DNA from: JACNJF01 sp050288105
GTDB lineage: Bacteria > Pseudomonadota > Gammaproteobacteria > GCA-001735895
Length of the DNA stretch: 64,000 nucleotides
Reading direction: 5' to 3'
Assembly: GCA_050288105.1 (NCBI GenBank)
Contig: JBNKDE010000009.1
Span: 172,790 to 236,789, forward strand
Below, piece after piece: positions 42,429 to 51,662 of the stretch (position 1 is the stretch's first letter; the number at the start of each line of letters is the position of its first letter). The position numbers and the translations under genes are program-made. The notes beneath the pieces were generated by a model, which was not told the DNA's origin, made no database searches, and saw only the letters and a program-made list of their open reading frames with translations.

Positions 42429-43224
42429 CTACCCAGAACATTCGATTTGGAATCAGCTGGCCCATGCCGAGCCGGTAGGCATTGTTCAAGCTATGCCAGG
42501 TGAAATGCTGTGCTTCGCGCGAAGCTGATAAGGGATCCAGCCCCAACGCCAGCAAAGCCGCCAGCGTCGATGCCAGGGTACAGCCACTGCCATGATACTC
42601 ATACGGTAAGCGCGGCCACTCAAAACTGTCGATCTCTCGCTGGTTGTGATACAACCGGTTTACCACATGGTGATTATCGTCATGCGTACCTGTCAGCAGG
42701 ACATGGTCGCAACCTCTATCCATTAAACCATAGGCCATTGCCGCGGGTGTATCCGCCTCGGGCACCAGCGCGGCCGCTTCCAGTGTATTCGGTGTCAGTA
42801 CATCGGTAGAAGGTAACAGTAACGCTGTCATGGCATCGATCACATCGCTATCCGCAAGCGCAGTGCCGGAGCCGCTGGCCAGTATCGGATCAAATACCAC
42901 CGGAACATCCTGATAGTCATACAGGATGGAATGCACCGCTTCGATAACTTCAACGCTGCCCAGCAGGCCGATCTTGAAGGCAGCTACAGGCATATCCTCC
43001 AGCACAGCTCGCGCTACCTGTATCACAATATCATCATCAATCGGGATCAGGCTGGAAACGTCAATCGTATCCTGGATGGTAAGGCAGGTAATCACACTTG
43101 CCGCATGACATCCCTGACTATTGATCGCCTCAATGTCTGCGCTAATGCCGGCTCCACCCGTCGCATCATGACCGGAAAACGTCATAACAACCGGGGGATT
43201 CTGATTTTCAATCACTTTTGCCAC
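42409..43224 (-). CDS. thiD: Hydroxymethylpyrimidine/phosphomethylpyrimidine kinase ThiD
   Basis: A 271-residue ribokinase-fold enzyme phosphorylating HMP. Seen: MTFSGHDATGGAGISADIEA at the N-terminus, KIGLLGS, VFDPILASGSG, TPNTLEAAAL and the anion-hole YHGSGCTLAS with catalytic Cys. Acts just upstream of ThiE, with which it overlaps. No TPP riboswitch was recognised in the 85-base gap ahead of it. Confidence 0.94.
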   Translation of the reverse strand: MAKVIENQNPPVVMTFSGHDATGGAGISADIEAINSQGCHAASVITCLTIQDTIDVSSLIPIDDDIVIQVARAVLEDMPVAAFKIGLLGSVEVIEAVHSILYDYQDVPVVFDPILASGSGTALADSDVIDAMTALLLPSTDVLTPNTLEAAALVPEADTPAAMAYGLMDRGCDHVLLTGTHDDNHHVVNRLYHNQREIDSFEWPRLPYEYHGSGCTLASTLAALLALGLDPLSASREAQHFTWHSLNNAYRLGMGQLIPNRMFWVDEDVED

Positions 43225-43309
43225 TGCTTAAATCTACGACTACATTTAAATTTCAAGTATACCTGCTGTGTCAACCTGCAGGGTATCAATCACTCGGTTA
43301 ATACTCGAT

Positions 43310-44656
43310 TCAATTCCCATAAATCATTTTGCGCTCATGCCGCATCAATACCAGGATTAATACAATAGAGGGCAGGCCTAGAGAAGCCGCATACGCAAAA
43401 AATACCGCGTAGCCGCTTGAGTCCACCACCACGCCAGAAAAACCGGCGACAAATTTCGACAGCAACAGCATGATGGAACTAAACAGCGCATACTGCGTTG
43501 CCGTATAAGCCTTATTGGTGAGTGCTGAAAGATAGGCTACAAAGGTTGTTGTGGCTATTCCTGCAGCCAGATTATCCGCGCCGACCACCAGTATGAGCCA
43601 GATCAGCTCCGCCTGCTGAGTAGCCAGCCAGGCAAACATCAGGTTAGTCAGCACCACCAGTATGCTACCCGCCATCAACATACTCATCTTGCCATACCTG
43701 ACCACCAGTACACCGCCAAACAAAGCGCCAGCTATGGTTACTATCGGGCCCACGGTTTTGGTCACCAGGCCAATCTGTAACTCGTTATATCCCATATCTA
43801 TGTAGAACGGGTTTGCCATCACACCCAGCGTAATATCACTGATGCGGAATACCATAATGAACAACAGGATCACCATCGCGAACCAGCCATGACGCGAAAA
43901 GAATTCAACGAAAGGGCTCACCACCGCCGCTGCAAACCAGTTCCTGATTCGACTGAGCAGCCCTGAGCTGAGTGGAATATCCAGTGTTTCTATCACCTCT
44001 CTTTCCAGTTTGAGCTGCTGCTCATCAAGCTCATGCTCGGGTTCACGAATCAGCAATACCGTTACTACACCCAGCAGCATGAATGCAGCCATAAACTGAT
44101 AAGCCACGGGCCATGAGTAATAATACGCCAGCGAAAAGGCACCACCGCCCGCGACAATCATGCCCAGACGATAACCCAGTTGATAGGTACCCGCCATAGC
44201 CCCCTGCAACTCTTCTTCGACGGCTTCTATACGCCAGGCGTCGATCGCAATATCCTGGGTGGCCGAAGAAAAAGCTGTAATCACAGCAAACAGGACCACC
44301 GACTGCAATTCCAGCGCGGGATGACACAGCGCCATATTCAGCAGGCCCAGCATAATGCCACCCTGTGCCAGCAGCATCCAGCTACGGCGTTTACCCAGCA
44401 TGGCGGTTAATAAAGGCAATGGCATTCGGTCAACCAGCGGTGACCAGACAAACTTGAAACCATAAGCCAGTGCCACCCAGCTGACAAACCCTATGGTAGT
44501 TTTATCAACACCCTCGGTAGTAAGCCAGGCCGACAAAGTCCCGAAAACCAGTAGCAGGGGCAAACCCGCTGAAAATCCCAGGAACAGCATGGCGATCACG
44601 CGTGGATGGCGGTATACCAGAAAGGACTGCGACCAGTTATGTAGCCGGTTTCTCAT
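43310..44656 (-). CDS. ampG: AmpG-type muropeptide permease (MFS)
   Basis: A 448-residue major-facilitator protein with about 12-14 membrane helices. It has the AmpG-type opening RVIAMLFLGFSAGLPLLLVFG and the cytoplasmic-loop motifs KFVWSPLVDRMPLP and GKRRSWML. It would import anhydro-muropeptides for cell-wall recycling. Its start overlaps the end of the exonuclease III gene by four bases. Confidence 0.9.
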   Translation of the reverse strand: MRNRLHNWSQSFLVYRHPRVIAMLFLGFSAGLPLLLVFGTLSAWLTTEGVDKTTIGFVSWVALAYGFKFVWSPLVDRMPLPLLTAMLGKRRSWMLLAQGGIMLGLLNMALCHPALELQSVVLFAVITAFSSATQDIAIDAWRIEAVEEELQGAMAGTYQLGYRLGMIVAGGGAFSLAYYYSWPVAYQFMAAFMLLGVVTVLLIREPEHELDEQQLKLEREVIETLDIPLSSGLLSRIRNWFAAAVVSPFVEFFSRHGWFAMVILLFIMVFRISDITLGVMANPFYIDMGYNELQIGLVTKTVGPIVTIAGALFGGVLVVRYGKMSMLMAGSILVVLTNLMFAWLATQQAELIWLILVVGADNLAAGIATTTFVAYLSALTNKAYTATQYALFSSIMLLLSKFVAGFSGVVVDSSGYAVFFAYAASLGLPSIVLILVLMRHERKMIYGN

Positions 44657-45432
44657 GCGTCGATGCTGAACCGATAATCCATAATCAGAGGTGCGTGATC
44701 GGAAAATCGCTCTGCCTTATAGATAGACGCAGACTCAATAGCAGGTTTTAATTTAGGTGTCACGATCTGGTAGTCAATACGCCACCCCACGTTCTTTTCC
44801 CAGGCCTGCCCACGATTCGACCACCAGGTATATTGATCTTCGCCCGGTTCAACGACACGAAAGGCATCTACATAGCCGATCTCATCAAATAACTGCGTCA
44901 GCCAGGCTCGCTCATGCGGCAGAAACCCTGAATTCTTGCGGTTGCCCCGCCAGTTTTTCAGATCAATCTCATGATGTGCAATATTCCAGTCGCCACAGAT
45001 AATAAACTCGCGACGTTTTCGTCTTAATGACTGAAGATGAGATTTAAAACTCACCATAAATCGTTCCTTGGATTCCTGTCGGTGATCACCGGATGAACCT
45101 GATGGCGCGTACAGAGAGATCACCGAAAGGTTTTTATAGCGGTATTCCAGATAGCGCCCTTCATTATCAAACTCGCTATCGCCAAACCCGCGTATCACCT
45201 CCAGCGGTTTGTGCCGAGCATAGATCGCTGTACCACTATACCCTTTCTTAAGTGCGTCAAAATAACTGCAGTAATACCCTTCTGGGTGGAACACAGGTTC
45301 CTGTAACTGGTCTATCTGCGCCTTGGTTTCCTGCACACAGATTACATCGGCACCCTGTGAGGGTAGCCAGTCAAAAAAACCCTTACGTGCAGCAGCGCGT
45401 ATGCCATTGGTATTGATAGATATGATTTTCAT
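44653..45432 (-). CDS. xthA: Exodeoxyribonuclease III (in the crc gene position)
   Basis: A 259-residue AP endonuclease/exonuclease for base-excision repair. Catalytic residues of the ExoIII family are all present: Asn7, Glu35, Tyr108, Asp148 and Asn150 (GDWNIAH), Asp220 and Asp245-His246 (SDHAPL). It is divergent from pyrE, where pseudomonads carry crc, a catalytically dead ExoIII relative. The active site indicates a real nuclease here. Confidence 0.94.
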   Translation of the reverse strand: MKIISINTNGIRAAARKGFFDWLPSQGADVICVQETKAQIDQLQEPVFHPEGYYCSYFDALKKGYSGTAIYARHKPLEVIRGFGDSEFDNEGRYLEYRYKNLSVISLYAPSGSSGDHRQESKERFMVSFKSHLQSLRRKRREFIICGDWNIAHHEIDLKNWRGNRKNSGFLPHERAWLTQLFDEIGYVDAFRVVEPGEDQYTWWSNRGQAWEKNVGWRIDYQIVTPKLKPAIESASIYKAERFSDHAPLIMDYRFSIDA

Positions 45433-45514
45433 GAAATGAGGGAAACAACCTGCTGAATCGGGAATTGTTAAATCGTATGATATGATACATCAGATCCAAC
45501 TTGGCAGGTTAACA

Positions 45515-46156
45515 ATGCAGCAGTTTCAGCAACAGTTTCTCGATTACTGTATCGAGCGTGGCGTCTTACGTTTCGGTGAATTCACACTTAAATCAGGTCG
45601 AGTCAGCCCCTATTTTTTTAACGCCGGTTTATTCAATACCGGTGCTGACCTCTCGGCACTGGGCAGTTTTTATGCGCAGGCTATTCAACACGCTGAGCTC
45701 GACTTCGATGTACTTTTTGGCCCCGCTTACAAGGGTATACCACTGGCAGCCATCACCTCAGCCAGCCTGTTTCAGCAATTTAATATCAACAAACCCTATG
45801 CCTTCGATCGCAAGGAGAAAAAAGATCATGGTGAGGGTGGTCAGATCGTAGGCGCGGAACTTAAGGGCGATATACTCATTATTGATGATGTAATCACCGC
45901 AGGCACTGCCATCCGACAGTCCATGCAATTGATAGAGTCTTTAGGGGCCAAAGTCAAAGGCGTCACCATTGCCCTGGACAGGCAGGAGAAAGGCCAGGGT
46001 GAAAGTTCCGCCATTGAAGAGCTTAAACAGCAGGGCATACAGGTAATCCCTATTATCCAGCTGGCTGATATCATGACTTACCTGCAGCAAAGCGGCGACC
46101 AGCAGCAGTTAAACGCCATTAGTGAATATCGCGCACGCTATGGCATCGAACAGTAA
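45515..46156 (+). CDS. pyrE: Orotate phosphoribosyltransferase PyrE
   Basis: A 213-residue pyrimidine-biosynthesis enzyme. LKSGRVSPYFFNAGLFNTG, FGPAYKGIPLA, RKEKKDHGEGG and the PRPP motif ILIIDDVITAGTA match E. coli PyrE closely. The ATG at 45515 aligns with the E. coli start; an in-frame ATG at 45482 would add 11 residues. I see no attenuator hairpin in the 82-base gap from xthA. Confidence 0.96.
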   Translation: MQQFQQQFLDYCIERGVLRFGEFTLKSGRVSPYFFNAGLFNTGADLSALGSFYAQAIQHAELDFDVLFGPAYKGIPLAAITSASLFQQFNINKPYAFDRKEKKDHGEGGQIVGAELKGDILIIDDVITAGTAIRQSMQLIESLGAKVKGVTIALDRQEKGQGESSAIEELKQQGIQVIPIIQLADIMTYLQQSGDQQQLNAISEYRARYGIEQ

Positions 46157-46226
46157 CTAGCGACTGGAACCTTAGTCCCAGTTTCAACGTCTACTACTCA
46201 ATACCAGCCATCGAGTAGCCAGACCT

Positions 46227-46967
46227 ATGCGCCCTGTTTACCCCGTTTTTGCTGCACTACTGCTGCTCTGCCTGGGTAACGCTCAGGCGCAACCTCTGCA
46301 CATCAAAAGCAGTCCATTTCAAACACCGCTGCTTGAACTGTACACCTCTGAGGGTTGTAGTAGTTGCCCACCCGCCGAACGCTGGATGGGTGAACTCATC
46401 CAGCTGGCACAACAGGAGCTCGACGTACTAGCACTGGCATTTCATGTGGATTACTGGGATTACATAGGCTGGAAAGACCCTTACGCCAGCCCGCAACACA
46501 GCCGCAGGCAGCGTGCACTGGCTAGAGCAAATGGACAAAACAGTATCTATACCCCTGAATTTCTACTCAATGATCGTGAGATCAGGGGTACCGGGCAGAT
46601 TGTAGAAAAAATTCGTCAAGGCAATCGCACCATATCTCCCGTTCAACTCGAGCTTATCGCAGACAAACAACCGCACAGCATCAACCTGCAGCTGACAGGT
46701 TCCAATCACGCAGACAAAGATCTACAGGTGGAATTTATCGTTTTTGAAAACGATCTATCCAGCCAGGTCAATGCCGGTGAAAATGAGGGCAGGATCCTGC
46801 ACCACCAACAGGTCGTGCGCTATCTAAGTCCGGTTCTGGCGTTCTCTCCAGAAATGAAACATCAGATAAAAATCAGGCCCGACTGGCAATACCAGCACCT
46901 GGGTATCGCAGTTATAGCGCGCTCTGCAGACAAAGGCTTTATACAAAGCCTGTACAGTACAATATAG
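46227..46967 (+). CDS. DUF1223 family secreted thioredoxin-like protein
   Basis: A 246-residue protein with signal peptide (MRPVYPVFAALLLLCLGNAQA) and the DUF1223 hallmark LYTSEGCSSCPPAERW. A CxxC-type motif (CSSC) follows the first beta strand of a thioredoxin-like fold, with HVDYWDYIGWKDP downstream. Function is unknown in the literature; an oxidoreductase role is inferred from the motif. Stands alone between pyrE and a DUF4124 gene. Confidence 0.88.
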   Translation: MRPVYPVFAALLLLCLGNAQAQPLHIKSSPFQTPLLELYTSEGCSSCPPAERWMGELIQLAQQELDVLALAFHVDYWDYIGWKDPYASPQHSRRQRALARANGQNSIYTPEFLLNDREIRGTGQIVEKIRQGNRTISPVQLELIADKQPHSINLQLTGSNHADKDLQVEFIVFENDLSSQVNAGENEGRILHHQQVVRYLSPVLAFSPEMKHQIKIRPDWQYQHLGIAVIARSADKGFIQSLYSTI

Positions 46968-47099
46968 GGTGTCACAGTTCAGCAGGCAGCCGCTTACTTT
47001 TGCATTCAATATGGTCTAATATATTTTGTAGCTGATTGGGTAGTGATTAAAGCCTGCATTCAGCACCAATGAACCATCCATTGAGGAAAAATCCGCTTC

Positions 47100-47771
47100 A
47101 TGACCAGTAGAACATCACTCCACCCAGGTATCCATGCTCTATTGATCAGTCTGCTTACCGCCATGCTAATGTTCAGCAACGCTCAGGCAGCCAAGTTGTA
47201 TAAATGGATAGATGAAGACGGCAATGTACGTTACAGCGATCGTCTCACTGTCGAGCAATCCCAACAGCGCCATCAAACATTGACTCCCGATGGAAGGGTA
47301 CTGGAAACCCAGGATAGAGCGCTCTCGCAGGCGGAACGGGAAGCAATAAAAAAGCAACAGGAACAGGACCGCCTCGAAGCTGAACGTCAGGCGCGCATTA
47401 AGGCAGAAAAAGACCATCATGATCGGGTCTTAATGATGACCTACAGTAACGAAGCTGAAATCATGGAAGCCCAGAAAGAGCGTCTGGACGTAATCGATTC
47501 GGTAATAAACCTGCTCAATAAAAATATTAAAAGCGAGCAGGAAAAGCTGGCCCAGCTGGAGCAGCGCGCAAAAACCCAATTTATAGATCAGGATAAAGTA
47601 GTGCCGGGTGGACTGGCACAGAACATTGAATATTTCAGCGAGAAAATTCTAAATAAACAAAAGCAACTGGAACTCAAAATTGAGGAAAAAAACCGCCTCA
47701 AGGAACAGTACGCCAACGACCTGCTGCGCTATCGAGAGCTATCCGGTAAAAAGGAAACCAGTACCGAATAG
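47100..47771 (+). CDS. DUF4124 domain protein with coiled coil
   Basis: A 223-residue secreted protein: signal peptide (about 1-30), then the DUF4124 core KLYKWIDEDGNVRYSDR (about 32-48), then a long charged coiled coil (about 75-215). TGAGGAA 13 bases before the ATG serves as ribosome site. DUF4124 proteins are common in gammaproteobacteria and of unknown role. Ends 11 bases from convergent argB. Confidence 0.88.
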   Translation: MTSRTSLHPGIHALLISLLTAMLMFSNAQAAKLYKWIDEDGNVRYSDRLTVEQSQQRHQTLTPDGRVLETQDRALSQAEREAIKKQQEQDRLEAERQARIKAEKDHHDRVLMMTYSNEAEIMEAQKERLDVIDSVINLLNKNIKSEQEKLAQLEQRAKTQFIDQDKVVPGGLAQNIEYFSEKILNKQKQLELKIEEKNRLKEQYANDLLRYRELSGKKETSTE

Positions 47772-47782
47772 CTACTCAGTTG

Positions 47783-48664
47783 TTAGCCCTTGATCAGCGT
47801 TCCGACACCGGTATTGGTCAACAGCTCCAGCAACACGGAATGCTTTACCCTGCCATCAATAATATGACTGGTTTTGACGCCAGACTTTACCGCATCCAGT
47901 GCGCAATTCACCTTGGGCAGCATGCCACCGTAAATCACGCCATCAGCAATTAACTGATCAGTTTCGCGTGCACCGAGACCGGTAAGCAAGTTACCCTCTA
48001 AATCAAGCACCCCAGGCGTATTGGTCAACAACAGTAACTTTTCTGCACCGAGCACAGAGGCGAGCTTGCCCGCAACCAGGTCGGCATTGATATTGTAGGA
48101 AGCGCCTTCACGGCCCACACCTATAGGAGCGATAACTGGAATAAAGTCATCATCATCCAGCATCTTAACCACTGAAGGATCGATGCTTTCAACCTCACCC
48201 ACATGCCCAAGGTCAATCTGCGGCGACAGGTCTGTTTCGGATTTTTTTGCTCTTGATAACGGCCGCGCATTGATAAGGCCGCCATCTTTACCCGTAAGCC
48301 CTACTGCTCGACCACCATGGGTATTAATTAATGACACAATTTCCTTATTTACCAGACCACCAAGAACCATCTGTACCACATCCATGGTTTCACGGTCTGT
48401 CACTCGCATACCATCAATGAATTCAGTCTTTTTGCCAATACGCTCCAGTAGCTGGCCGATCTGTGGTCCGCCTCCGTGCACAATAACGGGGTTCACGCCA
48501 ACCTGCTTCAGCAGCACAATATCCTGTGCAAAGCTGCTTTTCAGGTCTTCATCAATCATTGCGTTACCGCCGTATTTTATAACCACGGTTTTGTTGTCCA
48601 GACGCTGGATATAAGGCAAGGCCTCGATCAGTATGTCAGCGGTTTGATTAAATTGTTCTGTCAT
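47783..48664 (-). CDS. argB: Acetylglutamate kinase ArgB
   Basis: A 293-residue amino-acid kinase of arginine biosynthesis. KYGGNAM (phosphate loop Lys), VHGGGPQIG, GLTGKDGGL and NINADLVAG are the expected motifs, with usual length. It follows dut by 11 bases on the coaBC-dut-argB strand; the algC found here in pseudomonads is missing. Confidence 0.97.
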   Translation of the reverse strand: MTEQFNQTADILIEALPYIQRLDNKTVVIKYGGNAMIDEDLKSSFAQDIVLLKQVGVNPVIVHGGGPQIGQLLERIGKKTEFIDGMRVTDRETMDVVQMVLGGLVNKEIVSLINTHGGRAVGLTGKDGGLINARPLSRAKKSETDLSPQIDLGHVGEVESIDPSVVKMLDDDDFIPVIAPIGVGREGASYNINADLVAGKLASVLGAEKLLLLTNTPGVLDLEGNLLTGLGARETDQLIADGVIYGGMLPKVNCALDAVKSGVKTSHIIDGRVKHSVLLELLTNTGVGTLIKG

Positions 48665-48675
48665 GGCTATAACTC

Positions 48676-49131
48676 CTAATGTCGACCGGAGTGACCAAAG
48701 CCACCCTCACCCCGGTCACTTTGATCAAATTCCTGGACGATCTCAAAACCTGCCTGTACAACCGGCACAAAAACCAGTTGTGCCAGCCTTTCGCCCGGTT
48801 TTACCTGAAAGCTTTGCTGCCCACGATTCCAGCATGAGACAAATAGCTGCCCCTGATAGTCGGAGTCGATCAGTCCCACCAGATTTCCCAGTACGATGCC
48901 ATGCTTATGGCCCAGACCGGAACGCGGTAATATCACCGCAGCCAGCGATGGATCAGCAATATGAATGGCAATACCTGTAGGGATCAGCTCTGTCTCACCA
49001 GGCTGCAGCATGATCTCTGCATCAATGCAGGCGCGCAGATCGAGCCCGGCGGAACCCTCGGTAGCATATTCGGGCAGGGGAAACTCCCTGCCTACTCGGG
49101 GATCCAGGATCTTCAATTCAATTTTGTGCAT
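48676..49131 (-). CDS. dut: dUTP diphosphatase Dut
   Basis: A 151-residue trimeric dUTPase. All five motifs are visible: AGLDLRAC, PRSGLGHKHGI, GLIDSDYQGQL, PGERLAQLVFVP and the C-terminal RGEGGFGHSGRH. It lies two bases after coaBC, the standard order. Confidence 0.97.
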   Translation of the reverse strand: MHKIELKILDPRVGREFPLPEYATEGSAGLDLRACIDAEIMLQPGETELIPTGIAIHIADPSLAAVILPRSGLGHKHGIVLGNLVGLIDSDYQGQLFVSCWNRGQQSFQVKPGERLAQLVFVPVVQAGFEIVQEFDQSDRGEGGFGHSGRH

Positions 49132-49133
49132 GT

Positions 49134-50339
49134 TCAGGATTTTTGCTGCTCAAATAAATCGGCGATTATATCAATAAGCGCAATCGCAATTTGAATTTTT
49201 GACTGACGTGGTAACTGTTTCGAACCACCCGGCCAGAACACCGAAAGCGCGTTTTCATCTACCTCAAAACCGCTGTCATTCCCATCGACCCGATTGGCAG
49301 CAATCATGTCCAGTTTCTTGGTTTTCATTTTCTGTTCAGCATAGCTTTCCAGATCCTGGGTTTCCGCCGCAAAACCGACACAGAAAGGCCGCTTGTCCAA
49401 AGCCGAGACCGTGGACAGAATATCGGTATTTTTAACAAGGTTTAAGGTCAGACTATCAGCCGACTTTTTGATCTTGTGCTGAGCCACCTGATCGATTCGA
49501 TAATCCGCTACCGCTGCGGTTGCAATAAAAATATCCTGTCGATCAATACTAGCCATCACCTGTTCAAGCATTTGTTGCGCACTAGTACAACCAAGCAGCT
49601 GAGCAGCGGAAGGTGCGCTCAGACTCACCGGGCCTGAAACTAGCGTAACTTCTGCACCCTGATCAATAGCGGCCTGTGCCAGAGCATAGCCCATCTTGCC
49701 CGAGCTGCGATTAGACAGGTAACGCACAGGGTCGATGGCTTCCCGGGTTGGGCCTGCTGTGATCATTATTCGTATCCCCTGTAATCGGCCCGGTTTAAAG
49801 CTGTTTGCTAACAGCGACAGCAAAACAGCAGGCTCCAACATGCGTCCGGGACCCACTTCACCACAGGCCTGCTCACCTTCATCCGGTCCCCAGACTGAGA
49901 TACCATGAGATTTAAGTTTCTGCACGTTTTCGCCAGTGGCTACATTTTGATACATCTGCTGATTCATTGCAGGAGCGACCACGACCTTACTCTCAGTCGC
50001 CAAAGCAATGGTAAGCAATAGATTATCCGCATAACCATCCGCCAGTTTGGCAATAAAATCAGCCGTAGCTGGAGCTACCAAAAGCACATCAGCCCAGCGC
50101 GCCAGTTCGATATGATCCATCGCGTTGTCCGCGCCAGCATTGAATAATTCGCTGTATACCTGATGCCCGGTTAAAGCCTGGAAGGTTAAGGGCTGGATAA
50201 ATTCCCGCGCCGCCTCGGTCATCACCACACGCACCGACGCGCCCTGCTTGATCAGCAGCCGACACAGTTCTGCAGCCTTATAAGCGGCGATGCCGCCGGT
50301 TACCCCTAACAGGACATTTTTATTGAGTAATTCAGTCAT
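49134..50339 (-). CDS. coaBC: Bifunctional phosphopantothenoylcysteine decarboxylase/ligase CoaBC
   Basis: A 401-residue flavoprotein of coenzyme A synthesis. The CoaC half (about 1-185) has GVTGGIAAYKA, the active-site HIELARWAD, PAMNQQMY and the substrate-flap Cys in EQACGEVGPGRM. The CoaB half has ITAGPTREAIDPVRYLSNRSSGKMG, cited here as separate parts of one motif near residues 193-217, and KIKK for CTP binding. Divergent from radC. Confidence 0.96.
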   Translation of the reverse strand: MTELLNKNVLLGVTGGIAAYKAAELCRLLIKQGASVRVVMTEAAREFIQPLTFQALTGHQVYSELFNAGADNAMDHIELARWADVLLVAPATADFIAKLADGYADNLLLTIALATESKVVVAPAMNQQMYQNVATGENVQKLKSHGISVWGPDEGEQACGEVGPGRMLEPAVLLSLLANSFKPGRLQGIRIMITAGPTREAIDPVRYLSNRSSGKMGYALAQAAIDQGAEVTLVSGPVSLSAPSAAQLLGCTSAQQMLEQVMASIDRQDIFIATAAVADYRIDQVAQHKIKKSADSLTLNLVKNTDILSTVSALDKRPFCVGFAAETQDLESYAEQKMKTKKLDMIAANRVDGNDSGFEVDENALSVFWPGGSKQLPRQSKIQIAIALIDIIADLFEQQKS

Positions 50340-50422
50340 ATCTTTTATTTTACCGTAAGCACAGCTGAAGGCATGTATATAAAATATGCCTTCCTTCAGG
50401 GAATATCACAAGGGATTGTACT

Positions 50423-51094
50423 ATGCCAATTACAGACTGGCCTGCAGAAGAAAGGCCGCGCGAAAAGCTACTACTTAAAGGGCCTTCCAGTTTATCTGAT
50501 GCCGAGTTACTGGCAATTTTCTTACGCACCGGCATCACGGGCAAATCCGCCGTCGATCTGGCGCGCGAGCTGTTAGCTGAATCCGGTTCACTGCGCGCGC
50601 TGCTAACCGCAAACCGGCAGCAATTCTGTCATCACAAGGGCCTGGGGGATGCGAAGTTTGCCCAACTACAGGCAGTGCTGGAAATGGCACGCCGCCACCT
50701 GGGTGAACAACTCAAACGTGAAACCAGCCTGACTTCTGCGCAGGATACCCAGAAATACCTACAGTCCATTATGCGCGACTACCAGCAGGAAGTCTTCGCC
50801 TGCCTGATGCTGGACAATAAGCATCGGGTAATCGTTTTCAGGGAACTGTTCAGAGGGAGCATCAATAGCGCCAGCGTGTATCCCAGAGAGGTGGTCAAGC
50901 AGGCACTGGCCGACAATGCCGCAGCTGTGATACTGGCACATAATCACCCATCAGGCGTTGCTGAACCCAGTGAGTCCGATATACAGATTACCAGACGTCT
51001 GCAGGAAGCATTACAGCTGGTGGATATACGTGTGCTCGATCACCTGGTAATAGGCGAAGACATTGTCTGTTTTTCAGAGCGAGGCCTCATTTAA
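50423..51094 (+). CDS. radC: RadC family JAB1/MPN-domain protein
   Basis: A 223-residue protein with an N-terminal helix-hairpin-helix region (about 1-95) and a C-terminal MPN/JAMM domain with AHNHPSG and the distal Asp (SESD), the metal-site signature. Despite the name, no repair role has been established for RadC. Divergent from coaBC as in pseudomonads. Confidence 0.95.
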   Translation: MPITDWPAEERPREKLLLKGPSSLSDAELLAIFLRTGITGKSAVDLARELLAESGSLRALLTANRQQFCHHKGLGDAKFAQLQAVLEMARRHLGEQLKRETSLTSAQDTQKYLQSIMRDYQQEVFACLMLDNKHRVIVFRELFRGSINSASVYPREVVKQALADNAAAVILAHNHPSGVAEPSESDIQITRRLQEALQLVDIRVLDHLVIGEDIVCFSERGLI

Positions 51095-51192
51095 TACCCG
51101 CTAAAACCTGCATATTGCAAAAATTTTTACTGCGCTATTTTAATTATCCCTTTATTAATCAAGCAATTAACAGTATTGGATTTTTTTGTGAA

Positions 51193-51198
51193 TATAAT
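51193..51198 (+). promoter_or_regulatory. Candidate -10 box upstream of the 125-residue protein gene
   Basis: A perfect TATAAT in the AT-rich 181-base gap after radC, 78 bases before the next ATG. No good -35 hexamer at normal spacing was found, and the rest of the gap shows nothing else I can name. Confidence 0.3.
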
Positions 51199-51275
51199 CC
51201 CAAAAAAAACTGTGGTAATTTCAAATAACGTCAAATATGATGCTGATTCGCAGTTAACCTAAATTAAGTCGCAAC

Positions 51276-51653
51276 ATGAGTGAATTAGATAATCATATTA
51301 AAGCGGATTTAGCAGAGCTGGCTTCGGATTTCACAGCCCACGACGTAGAGTTAGACATAACTGACTTCACCATTGATGAGCCTGAAAAACAGGAAATTCA
51401 TCTATGGGTTAACATCAACGCCCAGAGATTATCTTCTTTTACCCGCCAGATGCGTCCTCATCTGGACAGCTTAACGGCTTACCAGCAGGACTGTTATCAC
51501 ATGGCCATTGAGTTTCTCAAAACCACCGACAGGAAAGCGAACCTGGCTGCGGTAGCCTGGCTTTACGAAATTGCCGAAGCCAATCCGTGTACGATGATGG
51601 AAAAGGAAATCAATAATTTCCTCGGTTTCTGCGAAGCCGAAGCGTCTAAATAA
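51276..51653 (+). CDS. Hypothetical protein, 125 residues
   Basis: An acidic, soluble, alpha-helical protein with no signal peptide or membrane segment. Two halves: an N-terminal ELDITDFTIDEPEKQEIHLWVNIN strand-like region (about 25-48) and a helical C-terminal part. Good reading frame and ATG, but no family recognised. It is convergent with selO, ending nine bases from it. Confidence 0.7.
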   Translation: MSELDNHIKADLAELASDFTAHDVELDITDFTIDEPEKQEIHLWVNINAQRLSSFTRQMRPHLDSLTAYQQDCYHMAIEFLKTTDRKANLAAVAWLYEIAEANPCTMMEKEINNFLGFCEAEASK

Positions 51654-51662
51654 GCGGCAGTT

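Noticed and set aside
43225..43309. TPP riboswitch ahead of thiD
   Set aside because: The 85-base gap is too short and shows no CUGAGA-type core.
45476..45486. Two overlapping TATGAT boxes upstream of pyrE
   Set aside because: They look like -10 boxes but no -35 hexamer lies at workable spacing, and they surround a possible upstream ATG.
46157..46226. Possible terminator after pyrE
   Set aside because: Only a 5-bp ACTGG/CCAGT stem with a ten-base loop and no T run.
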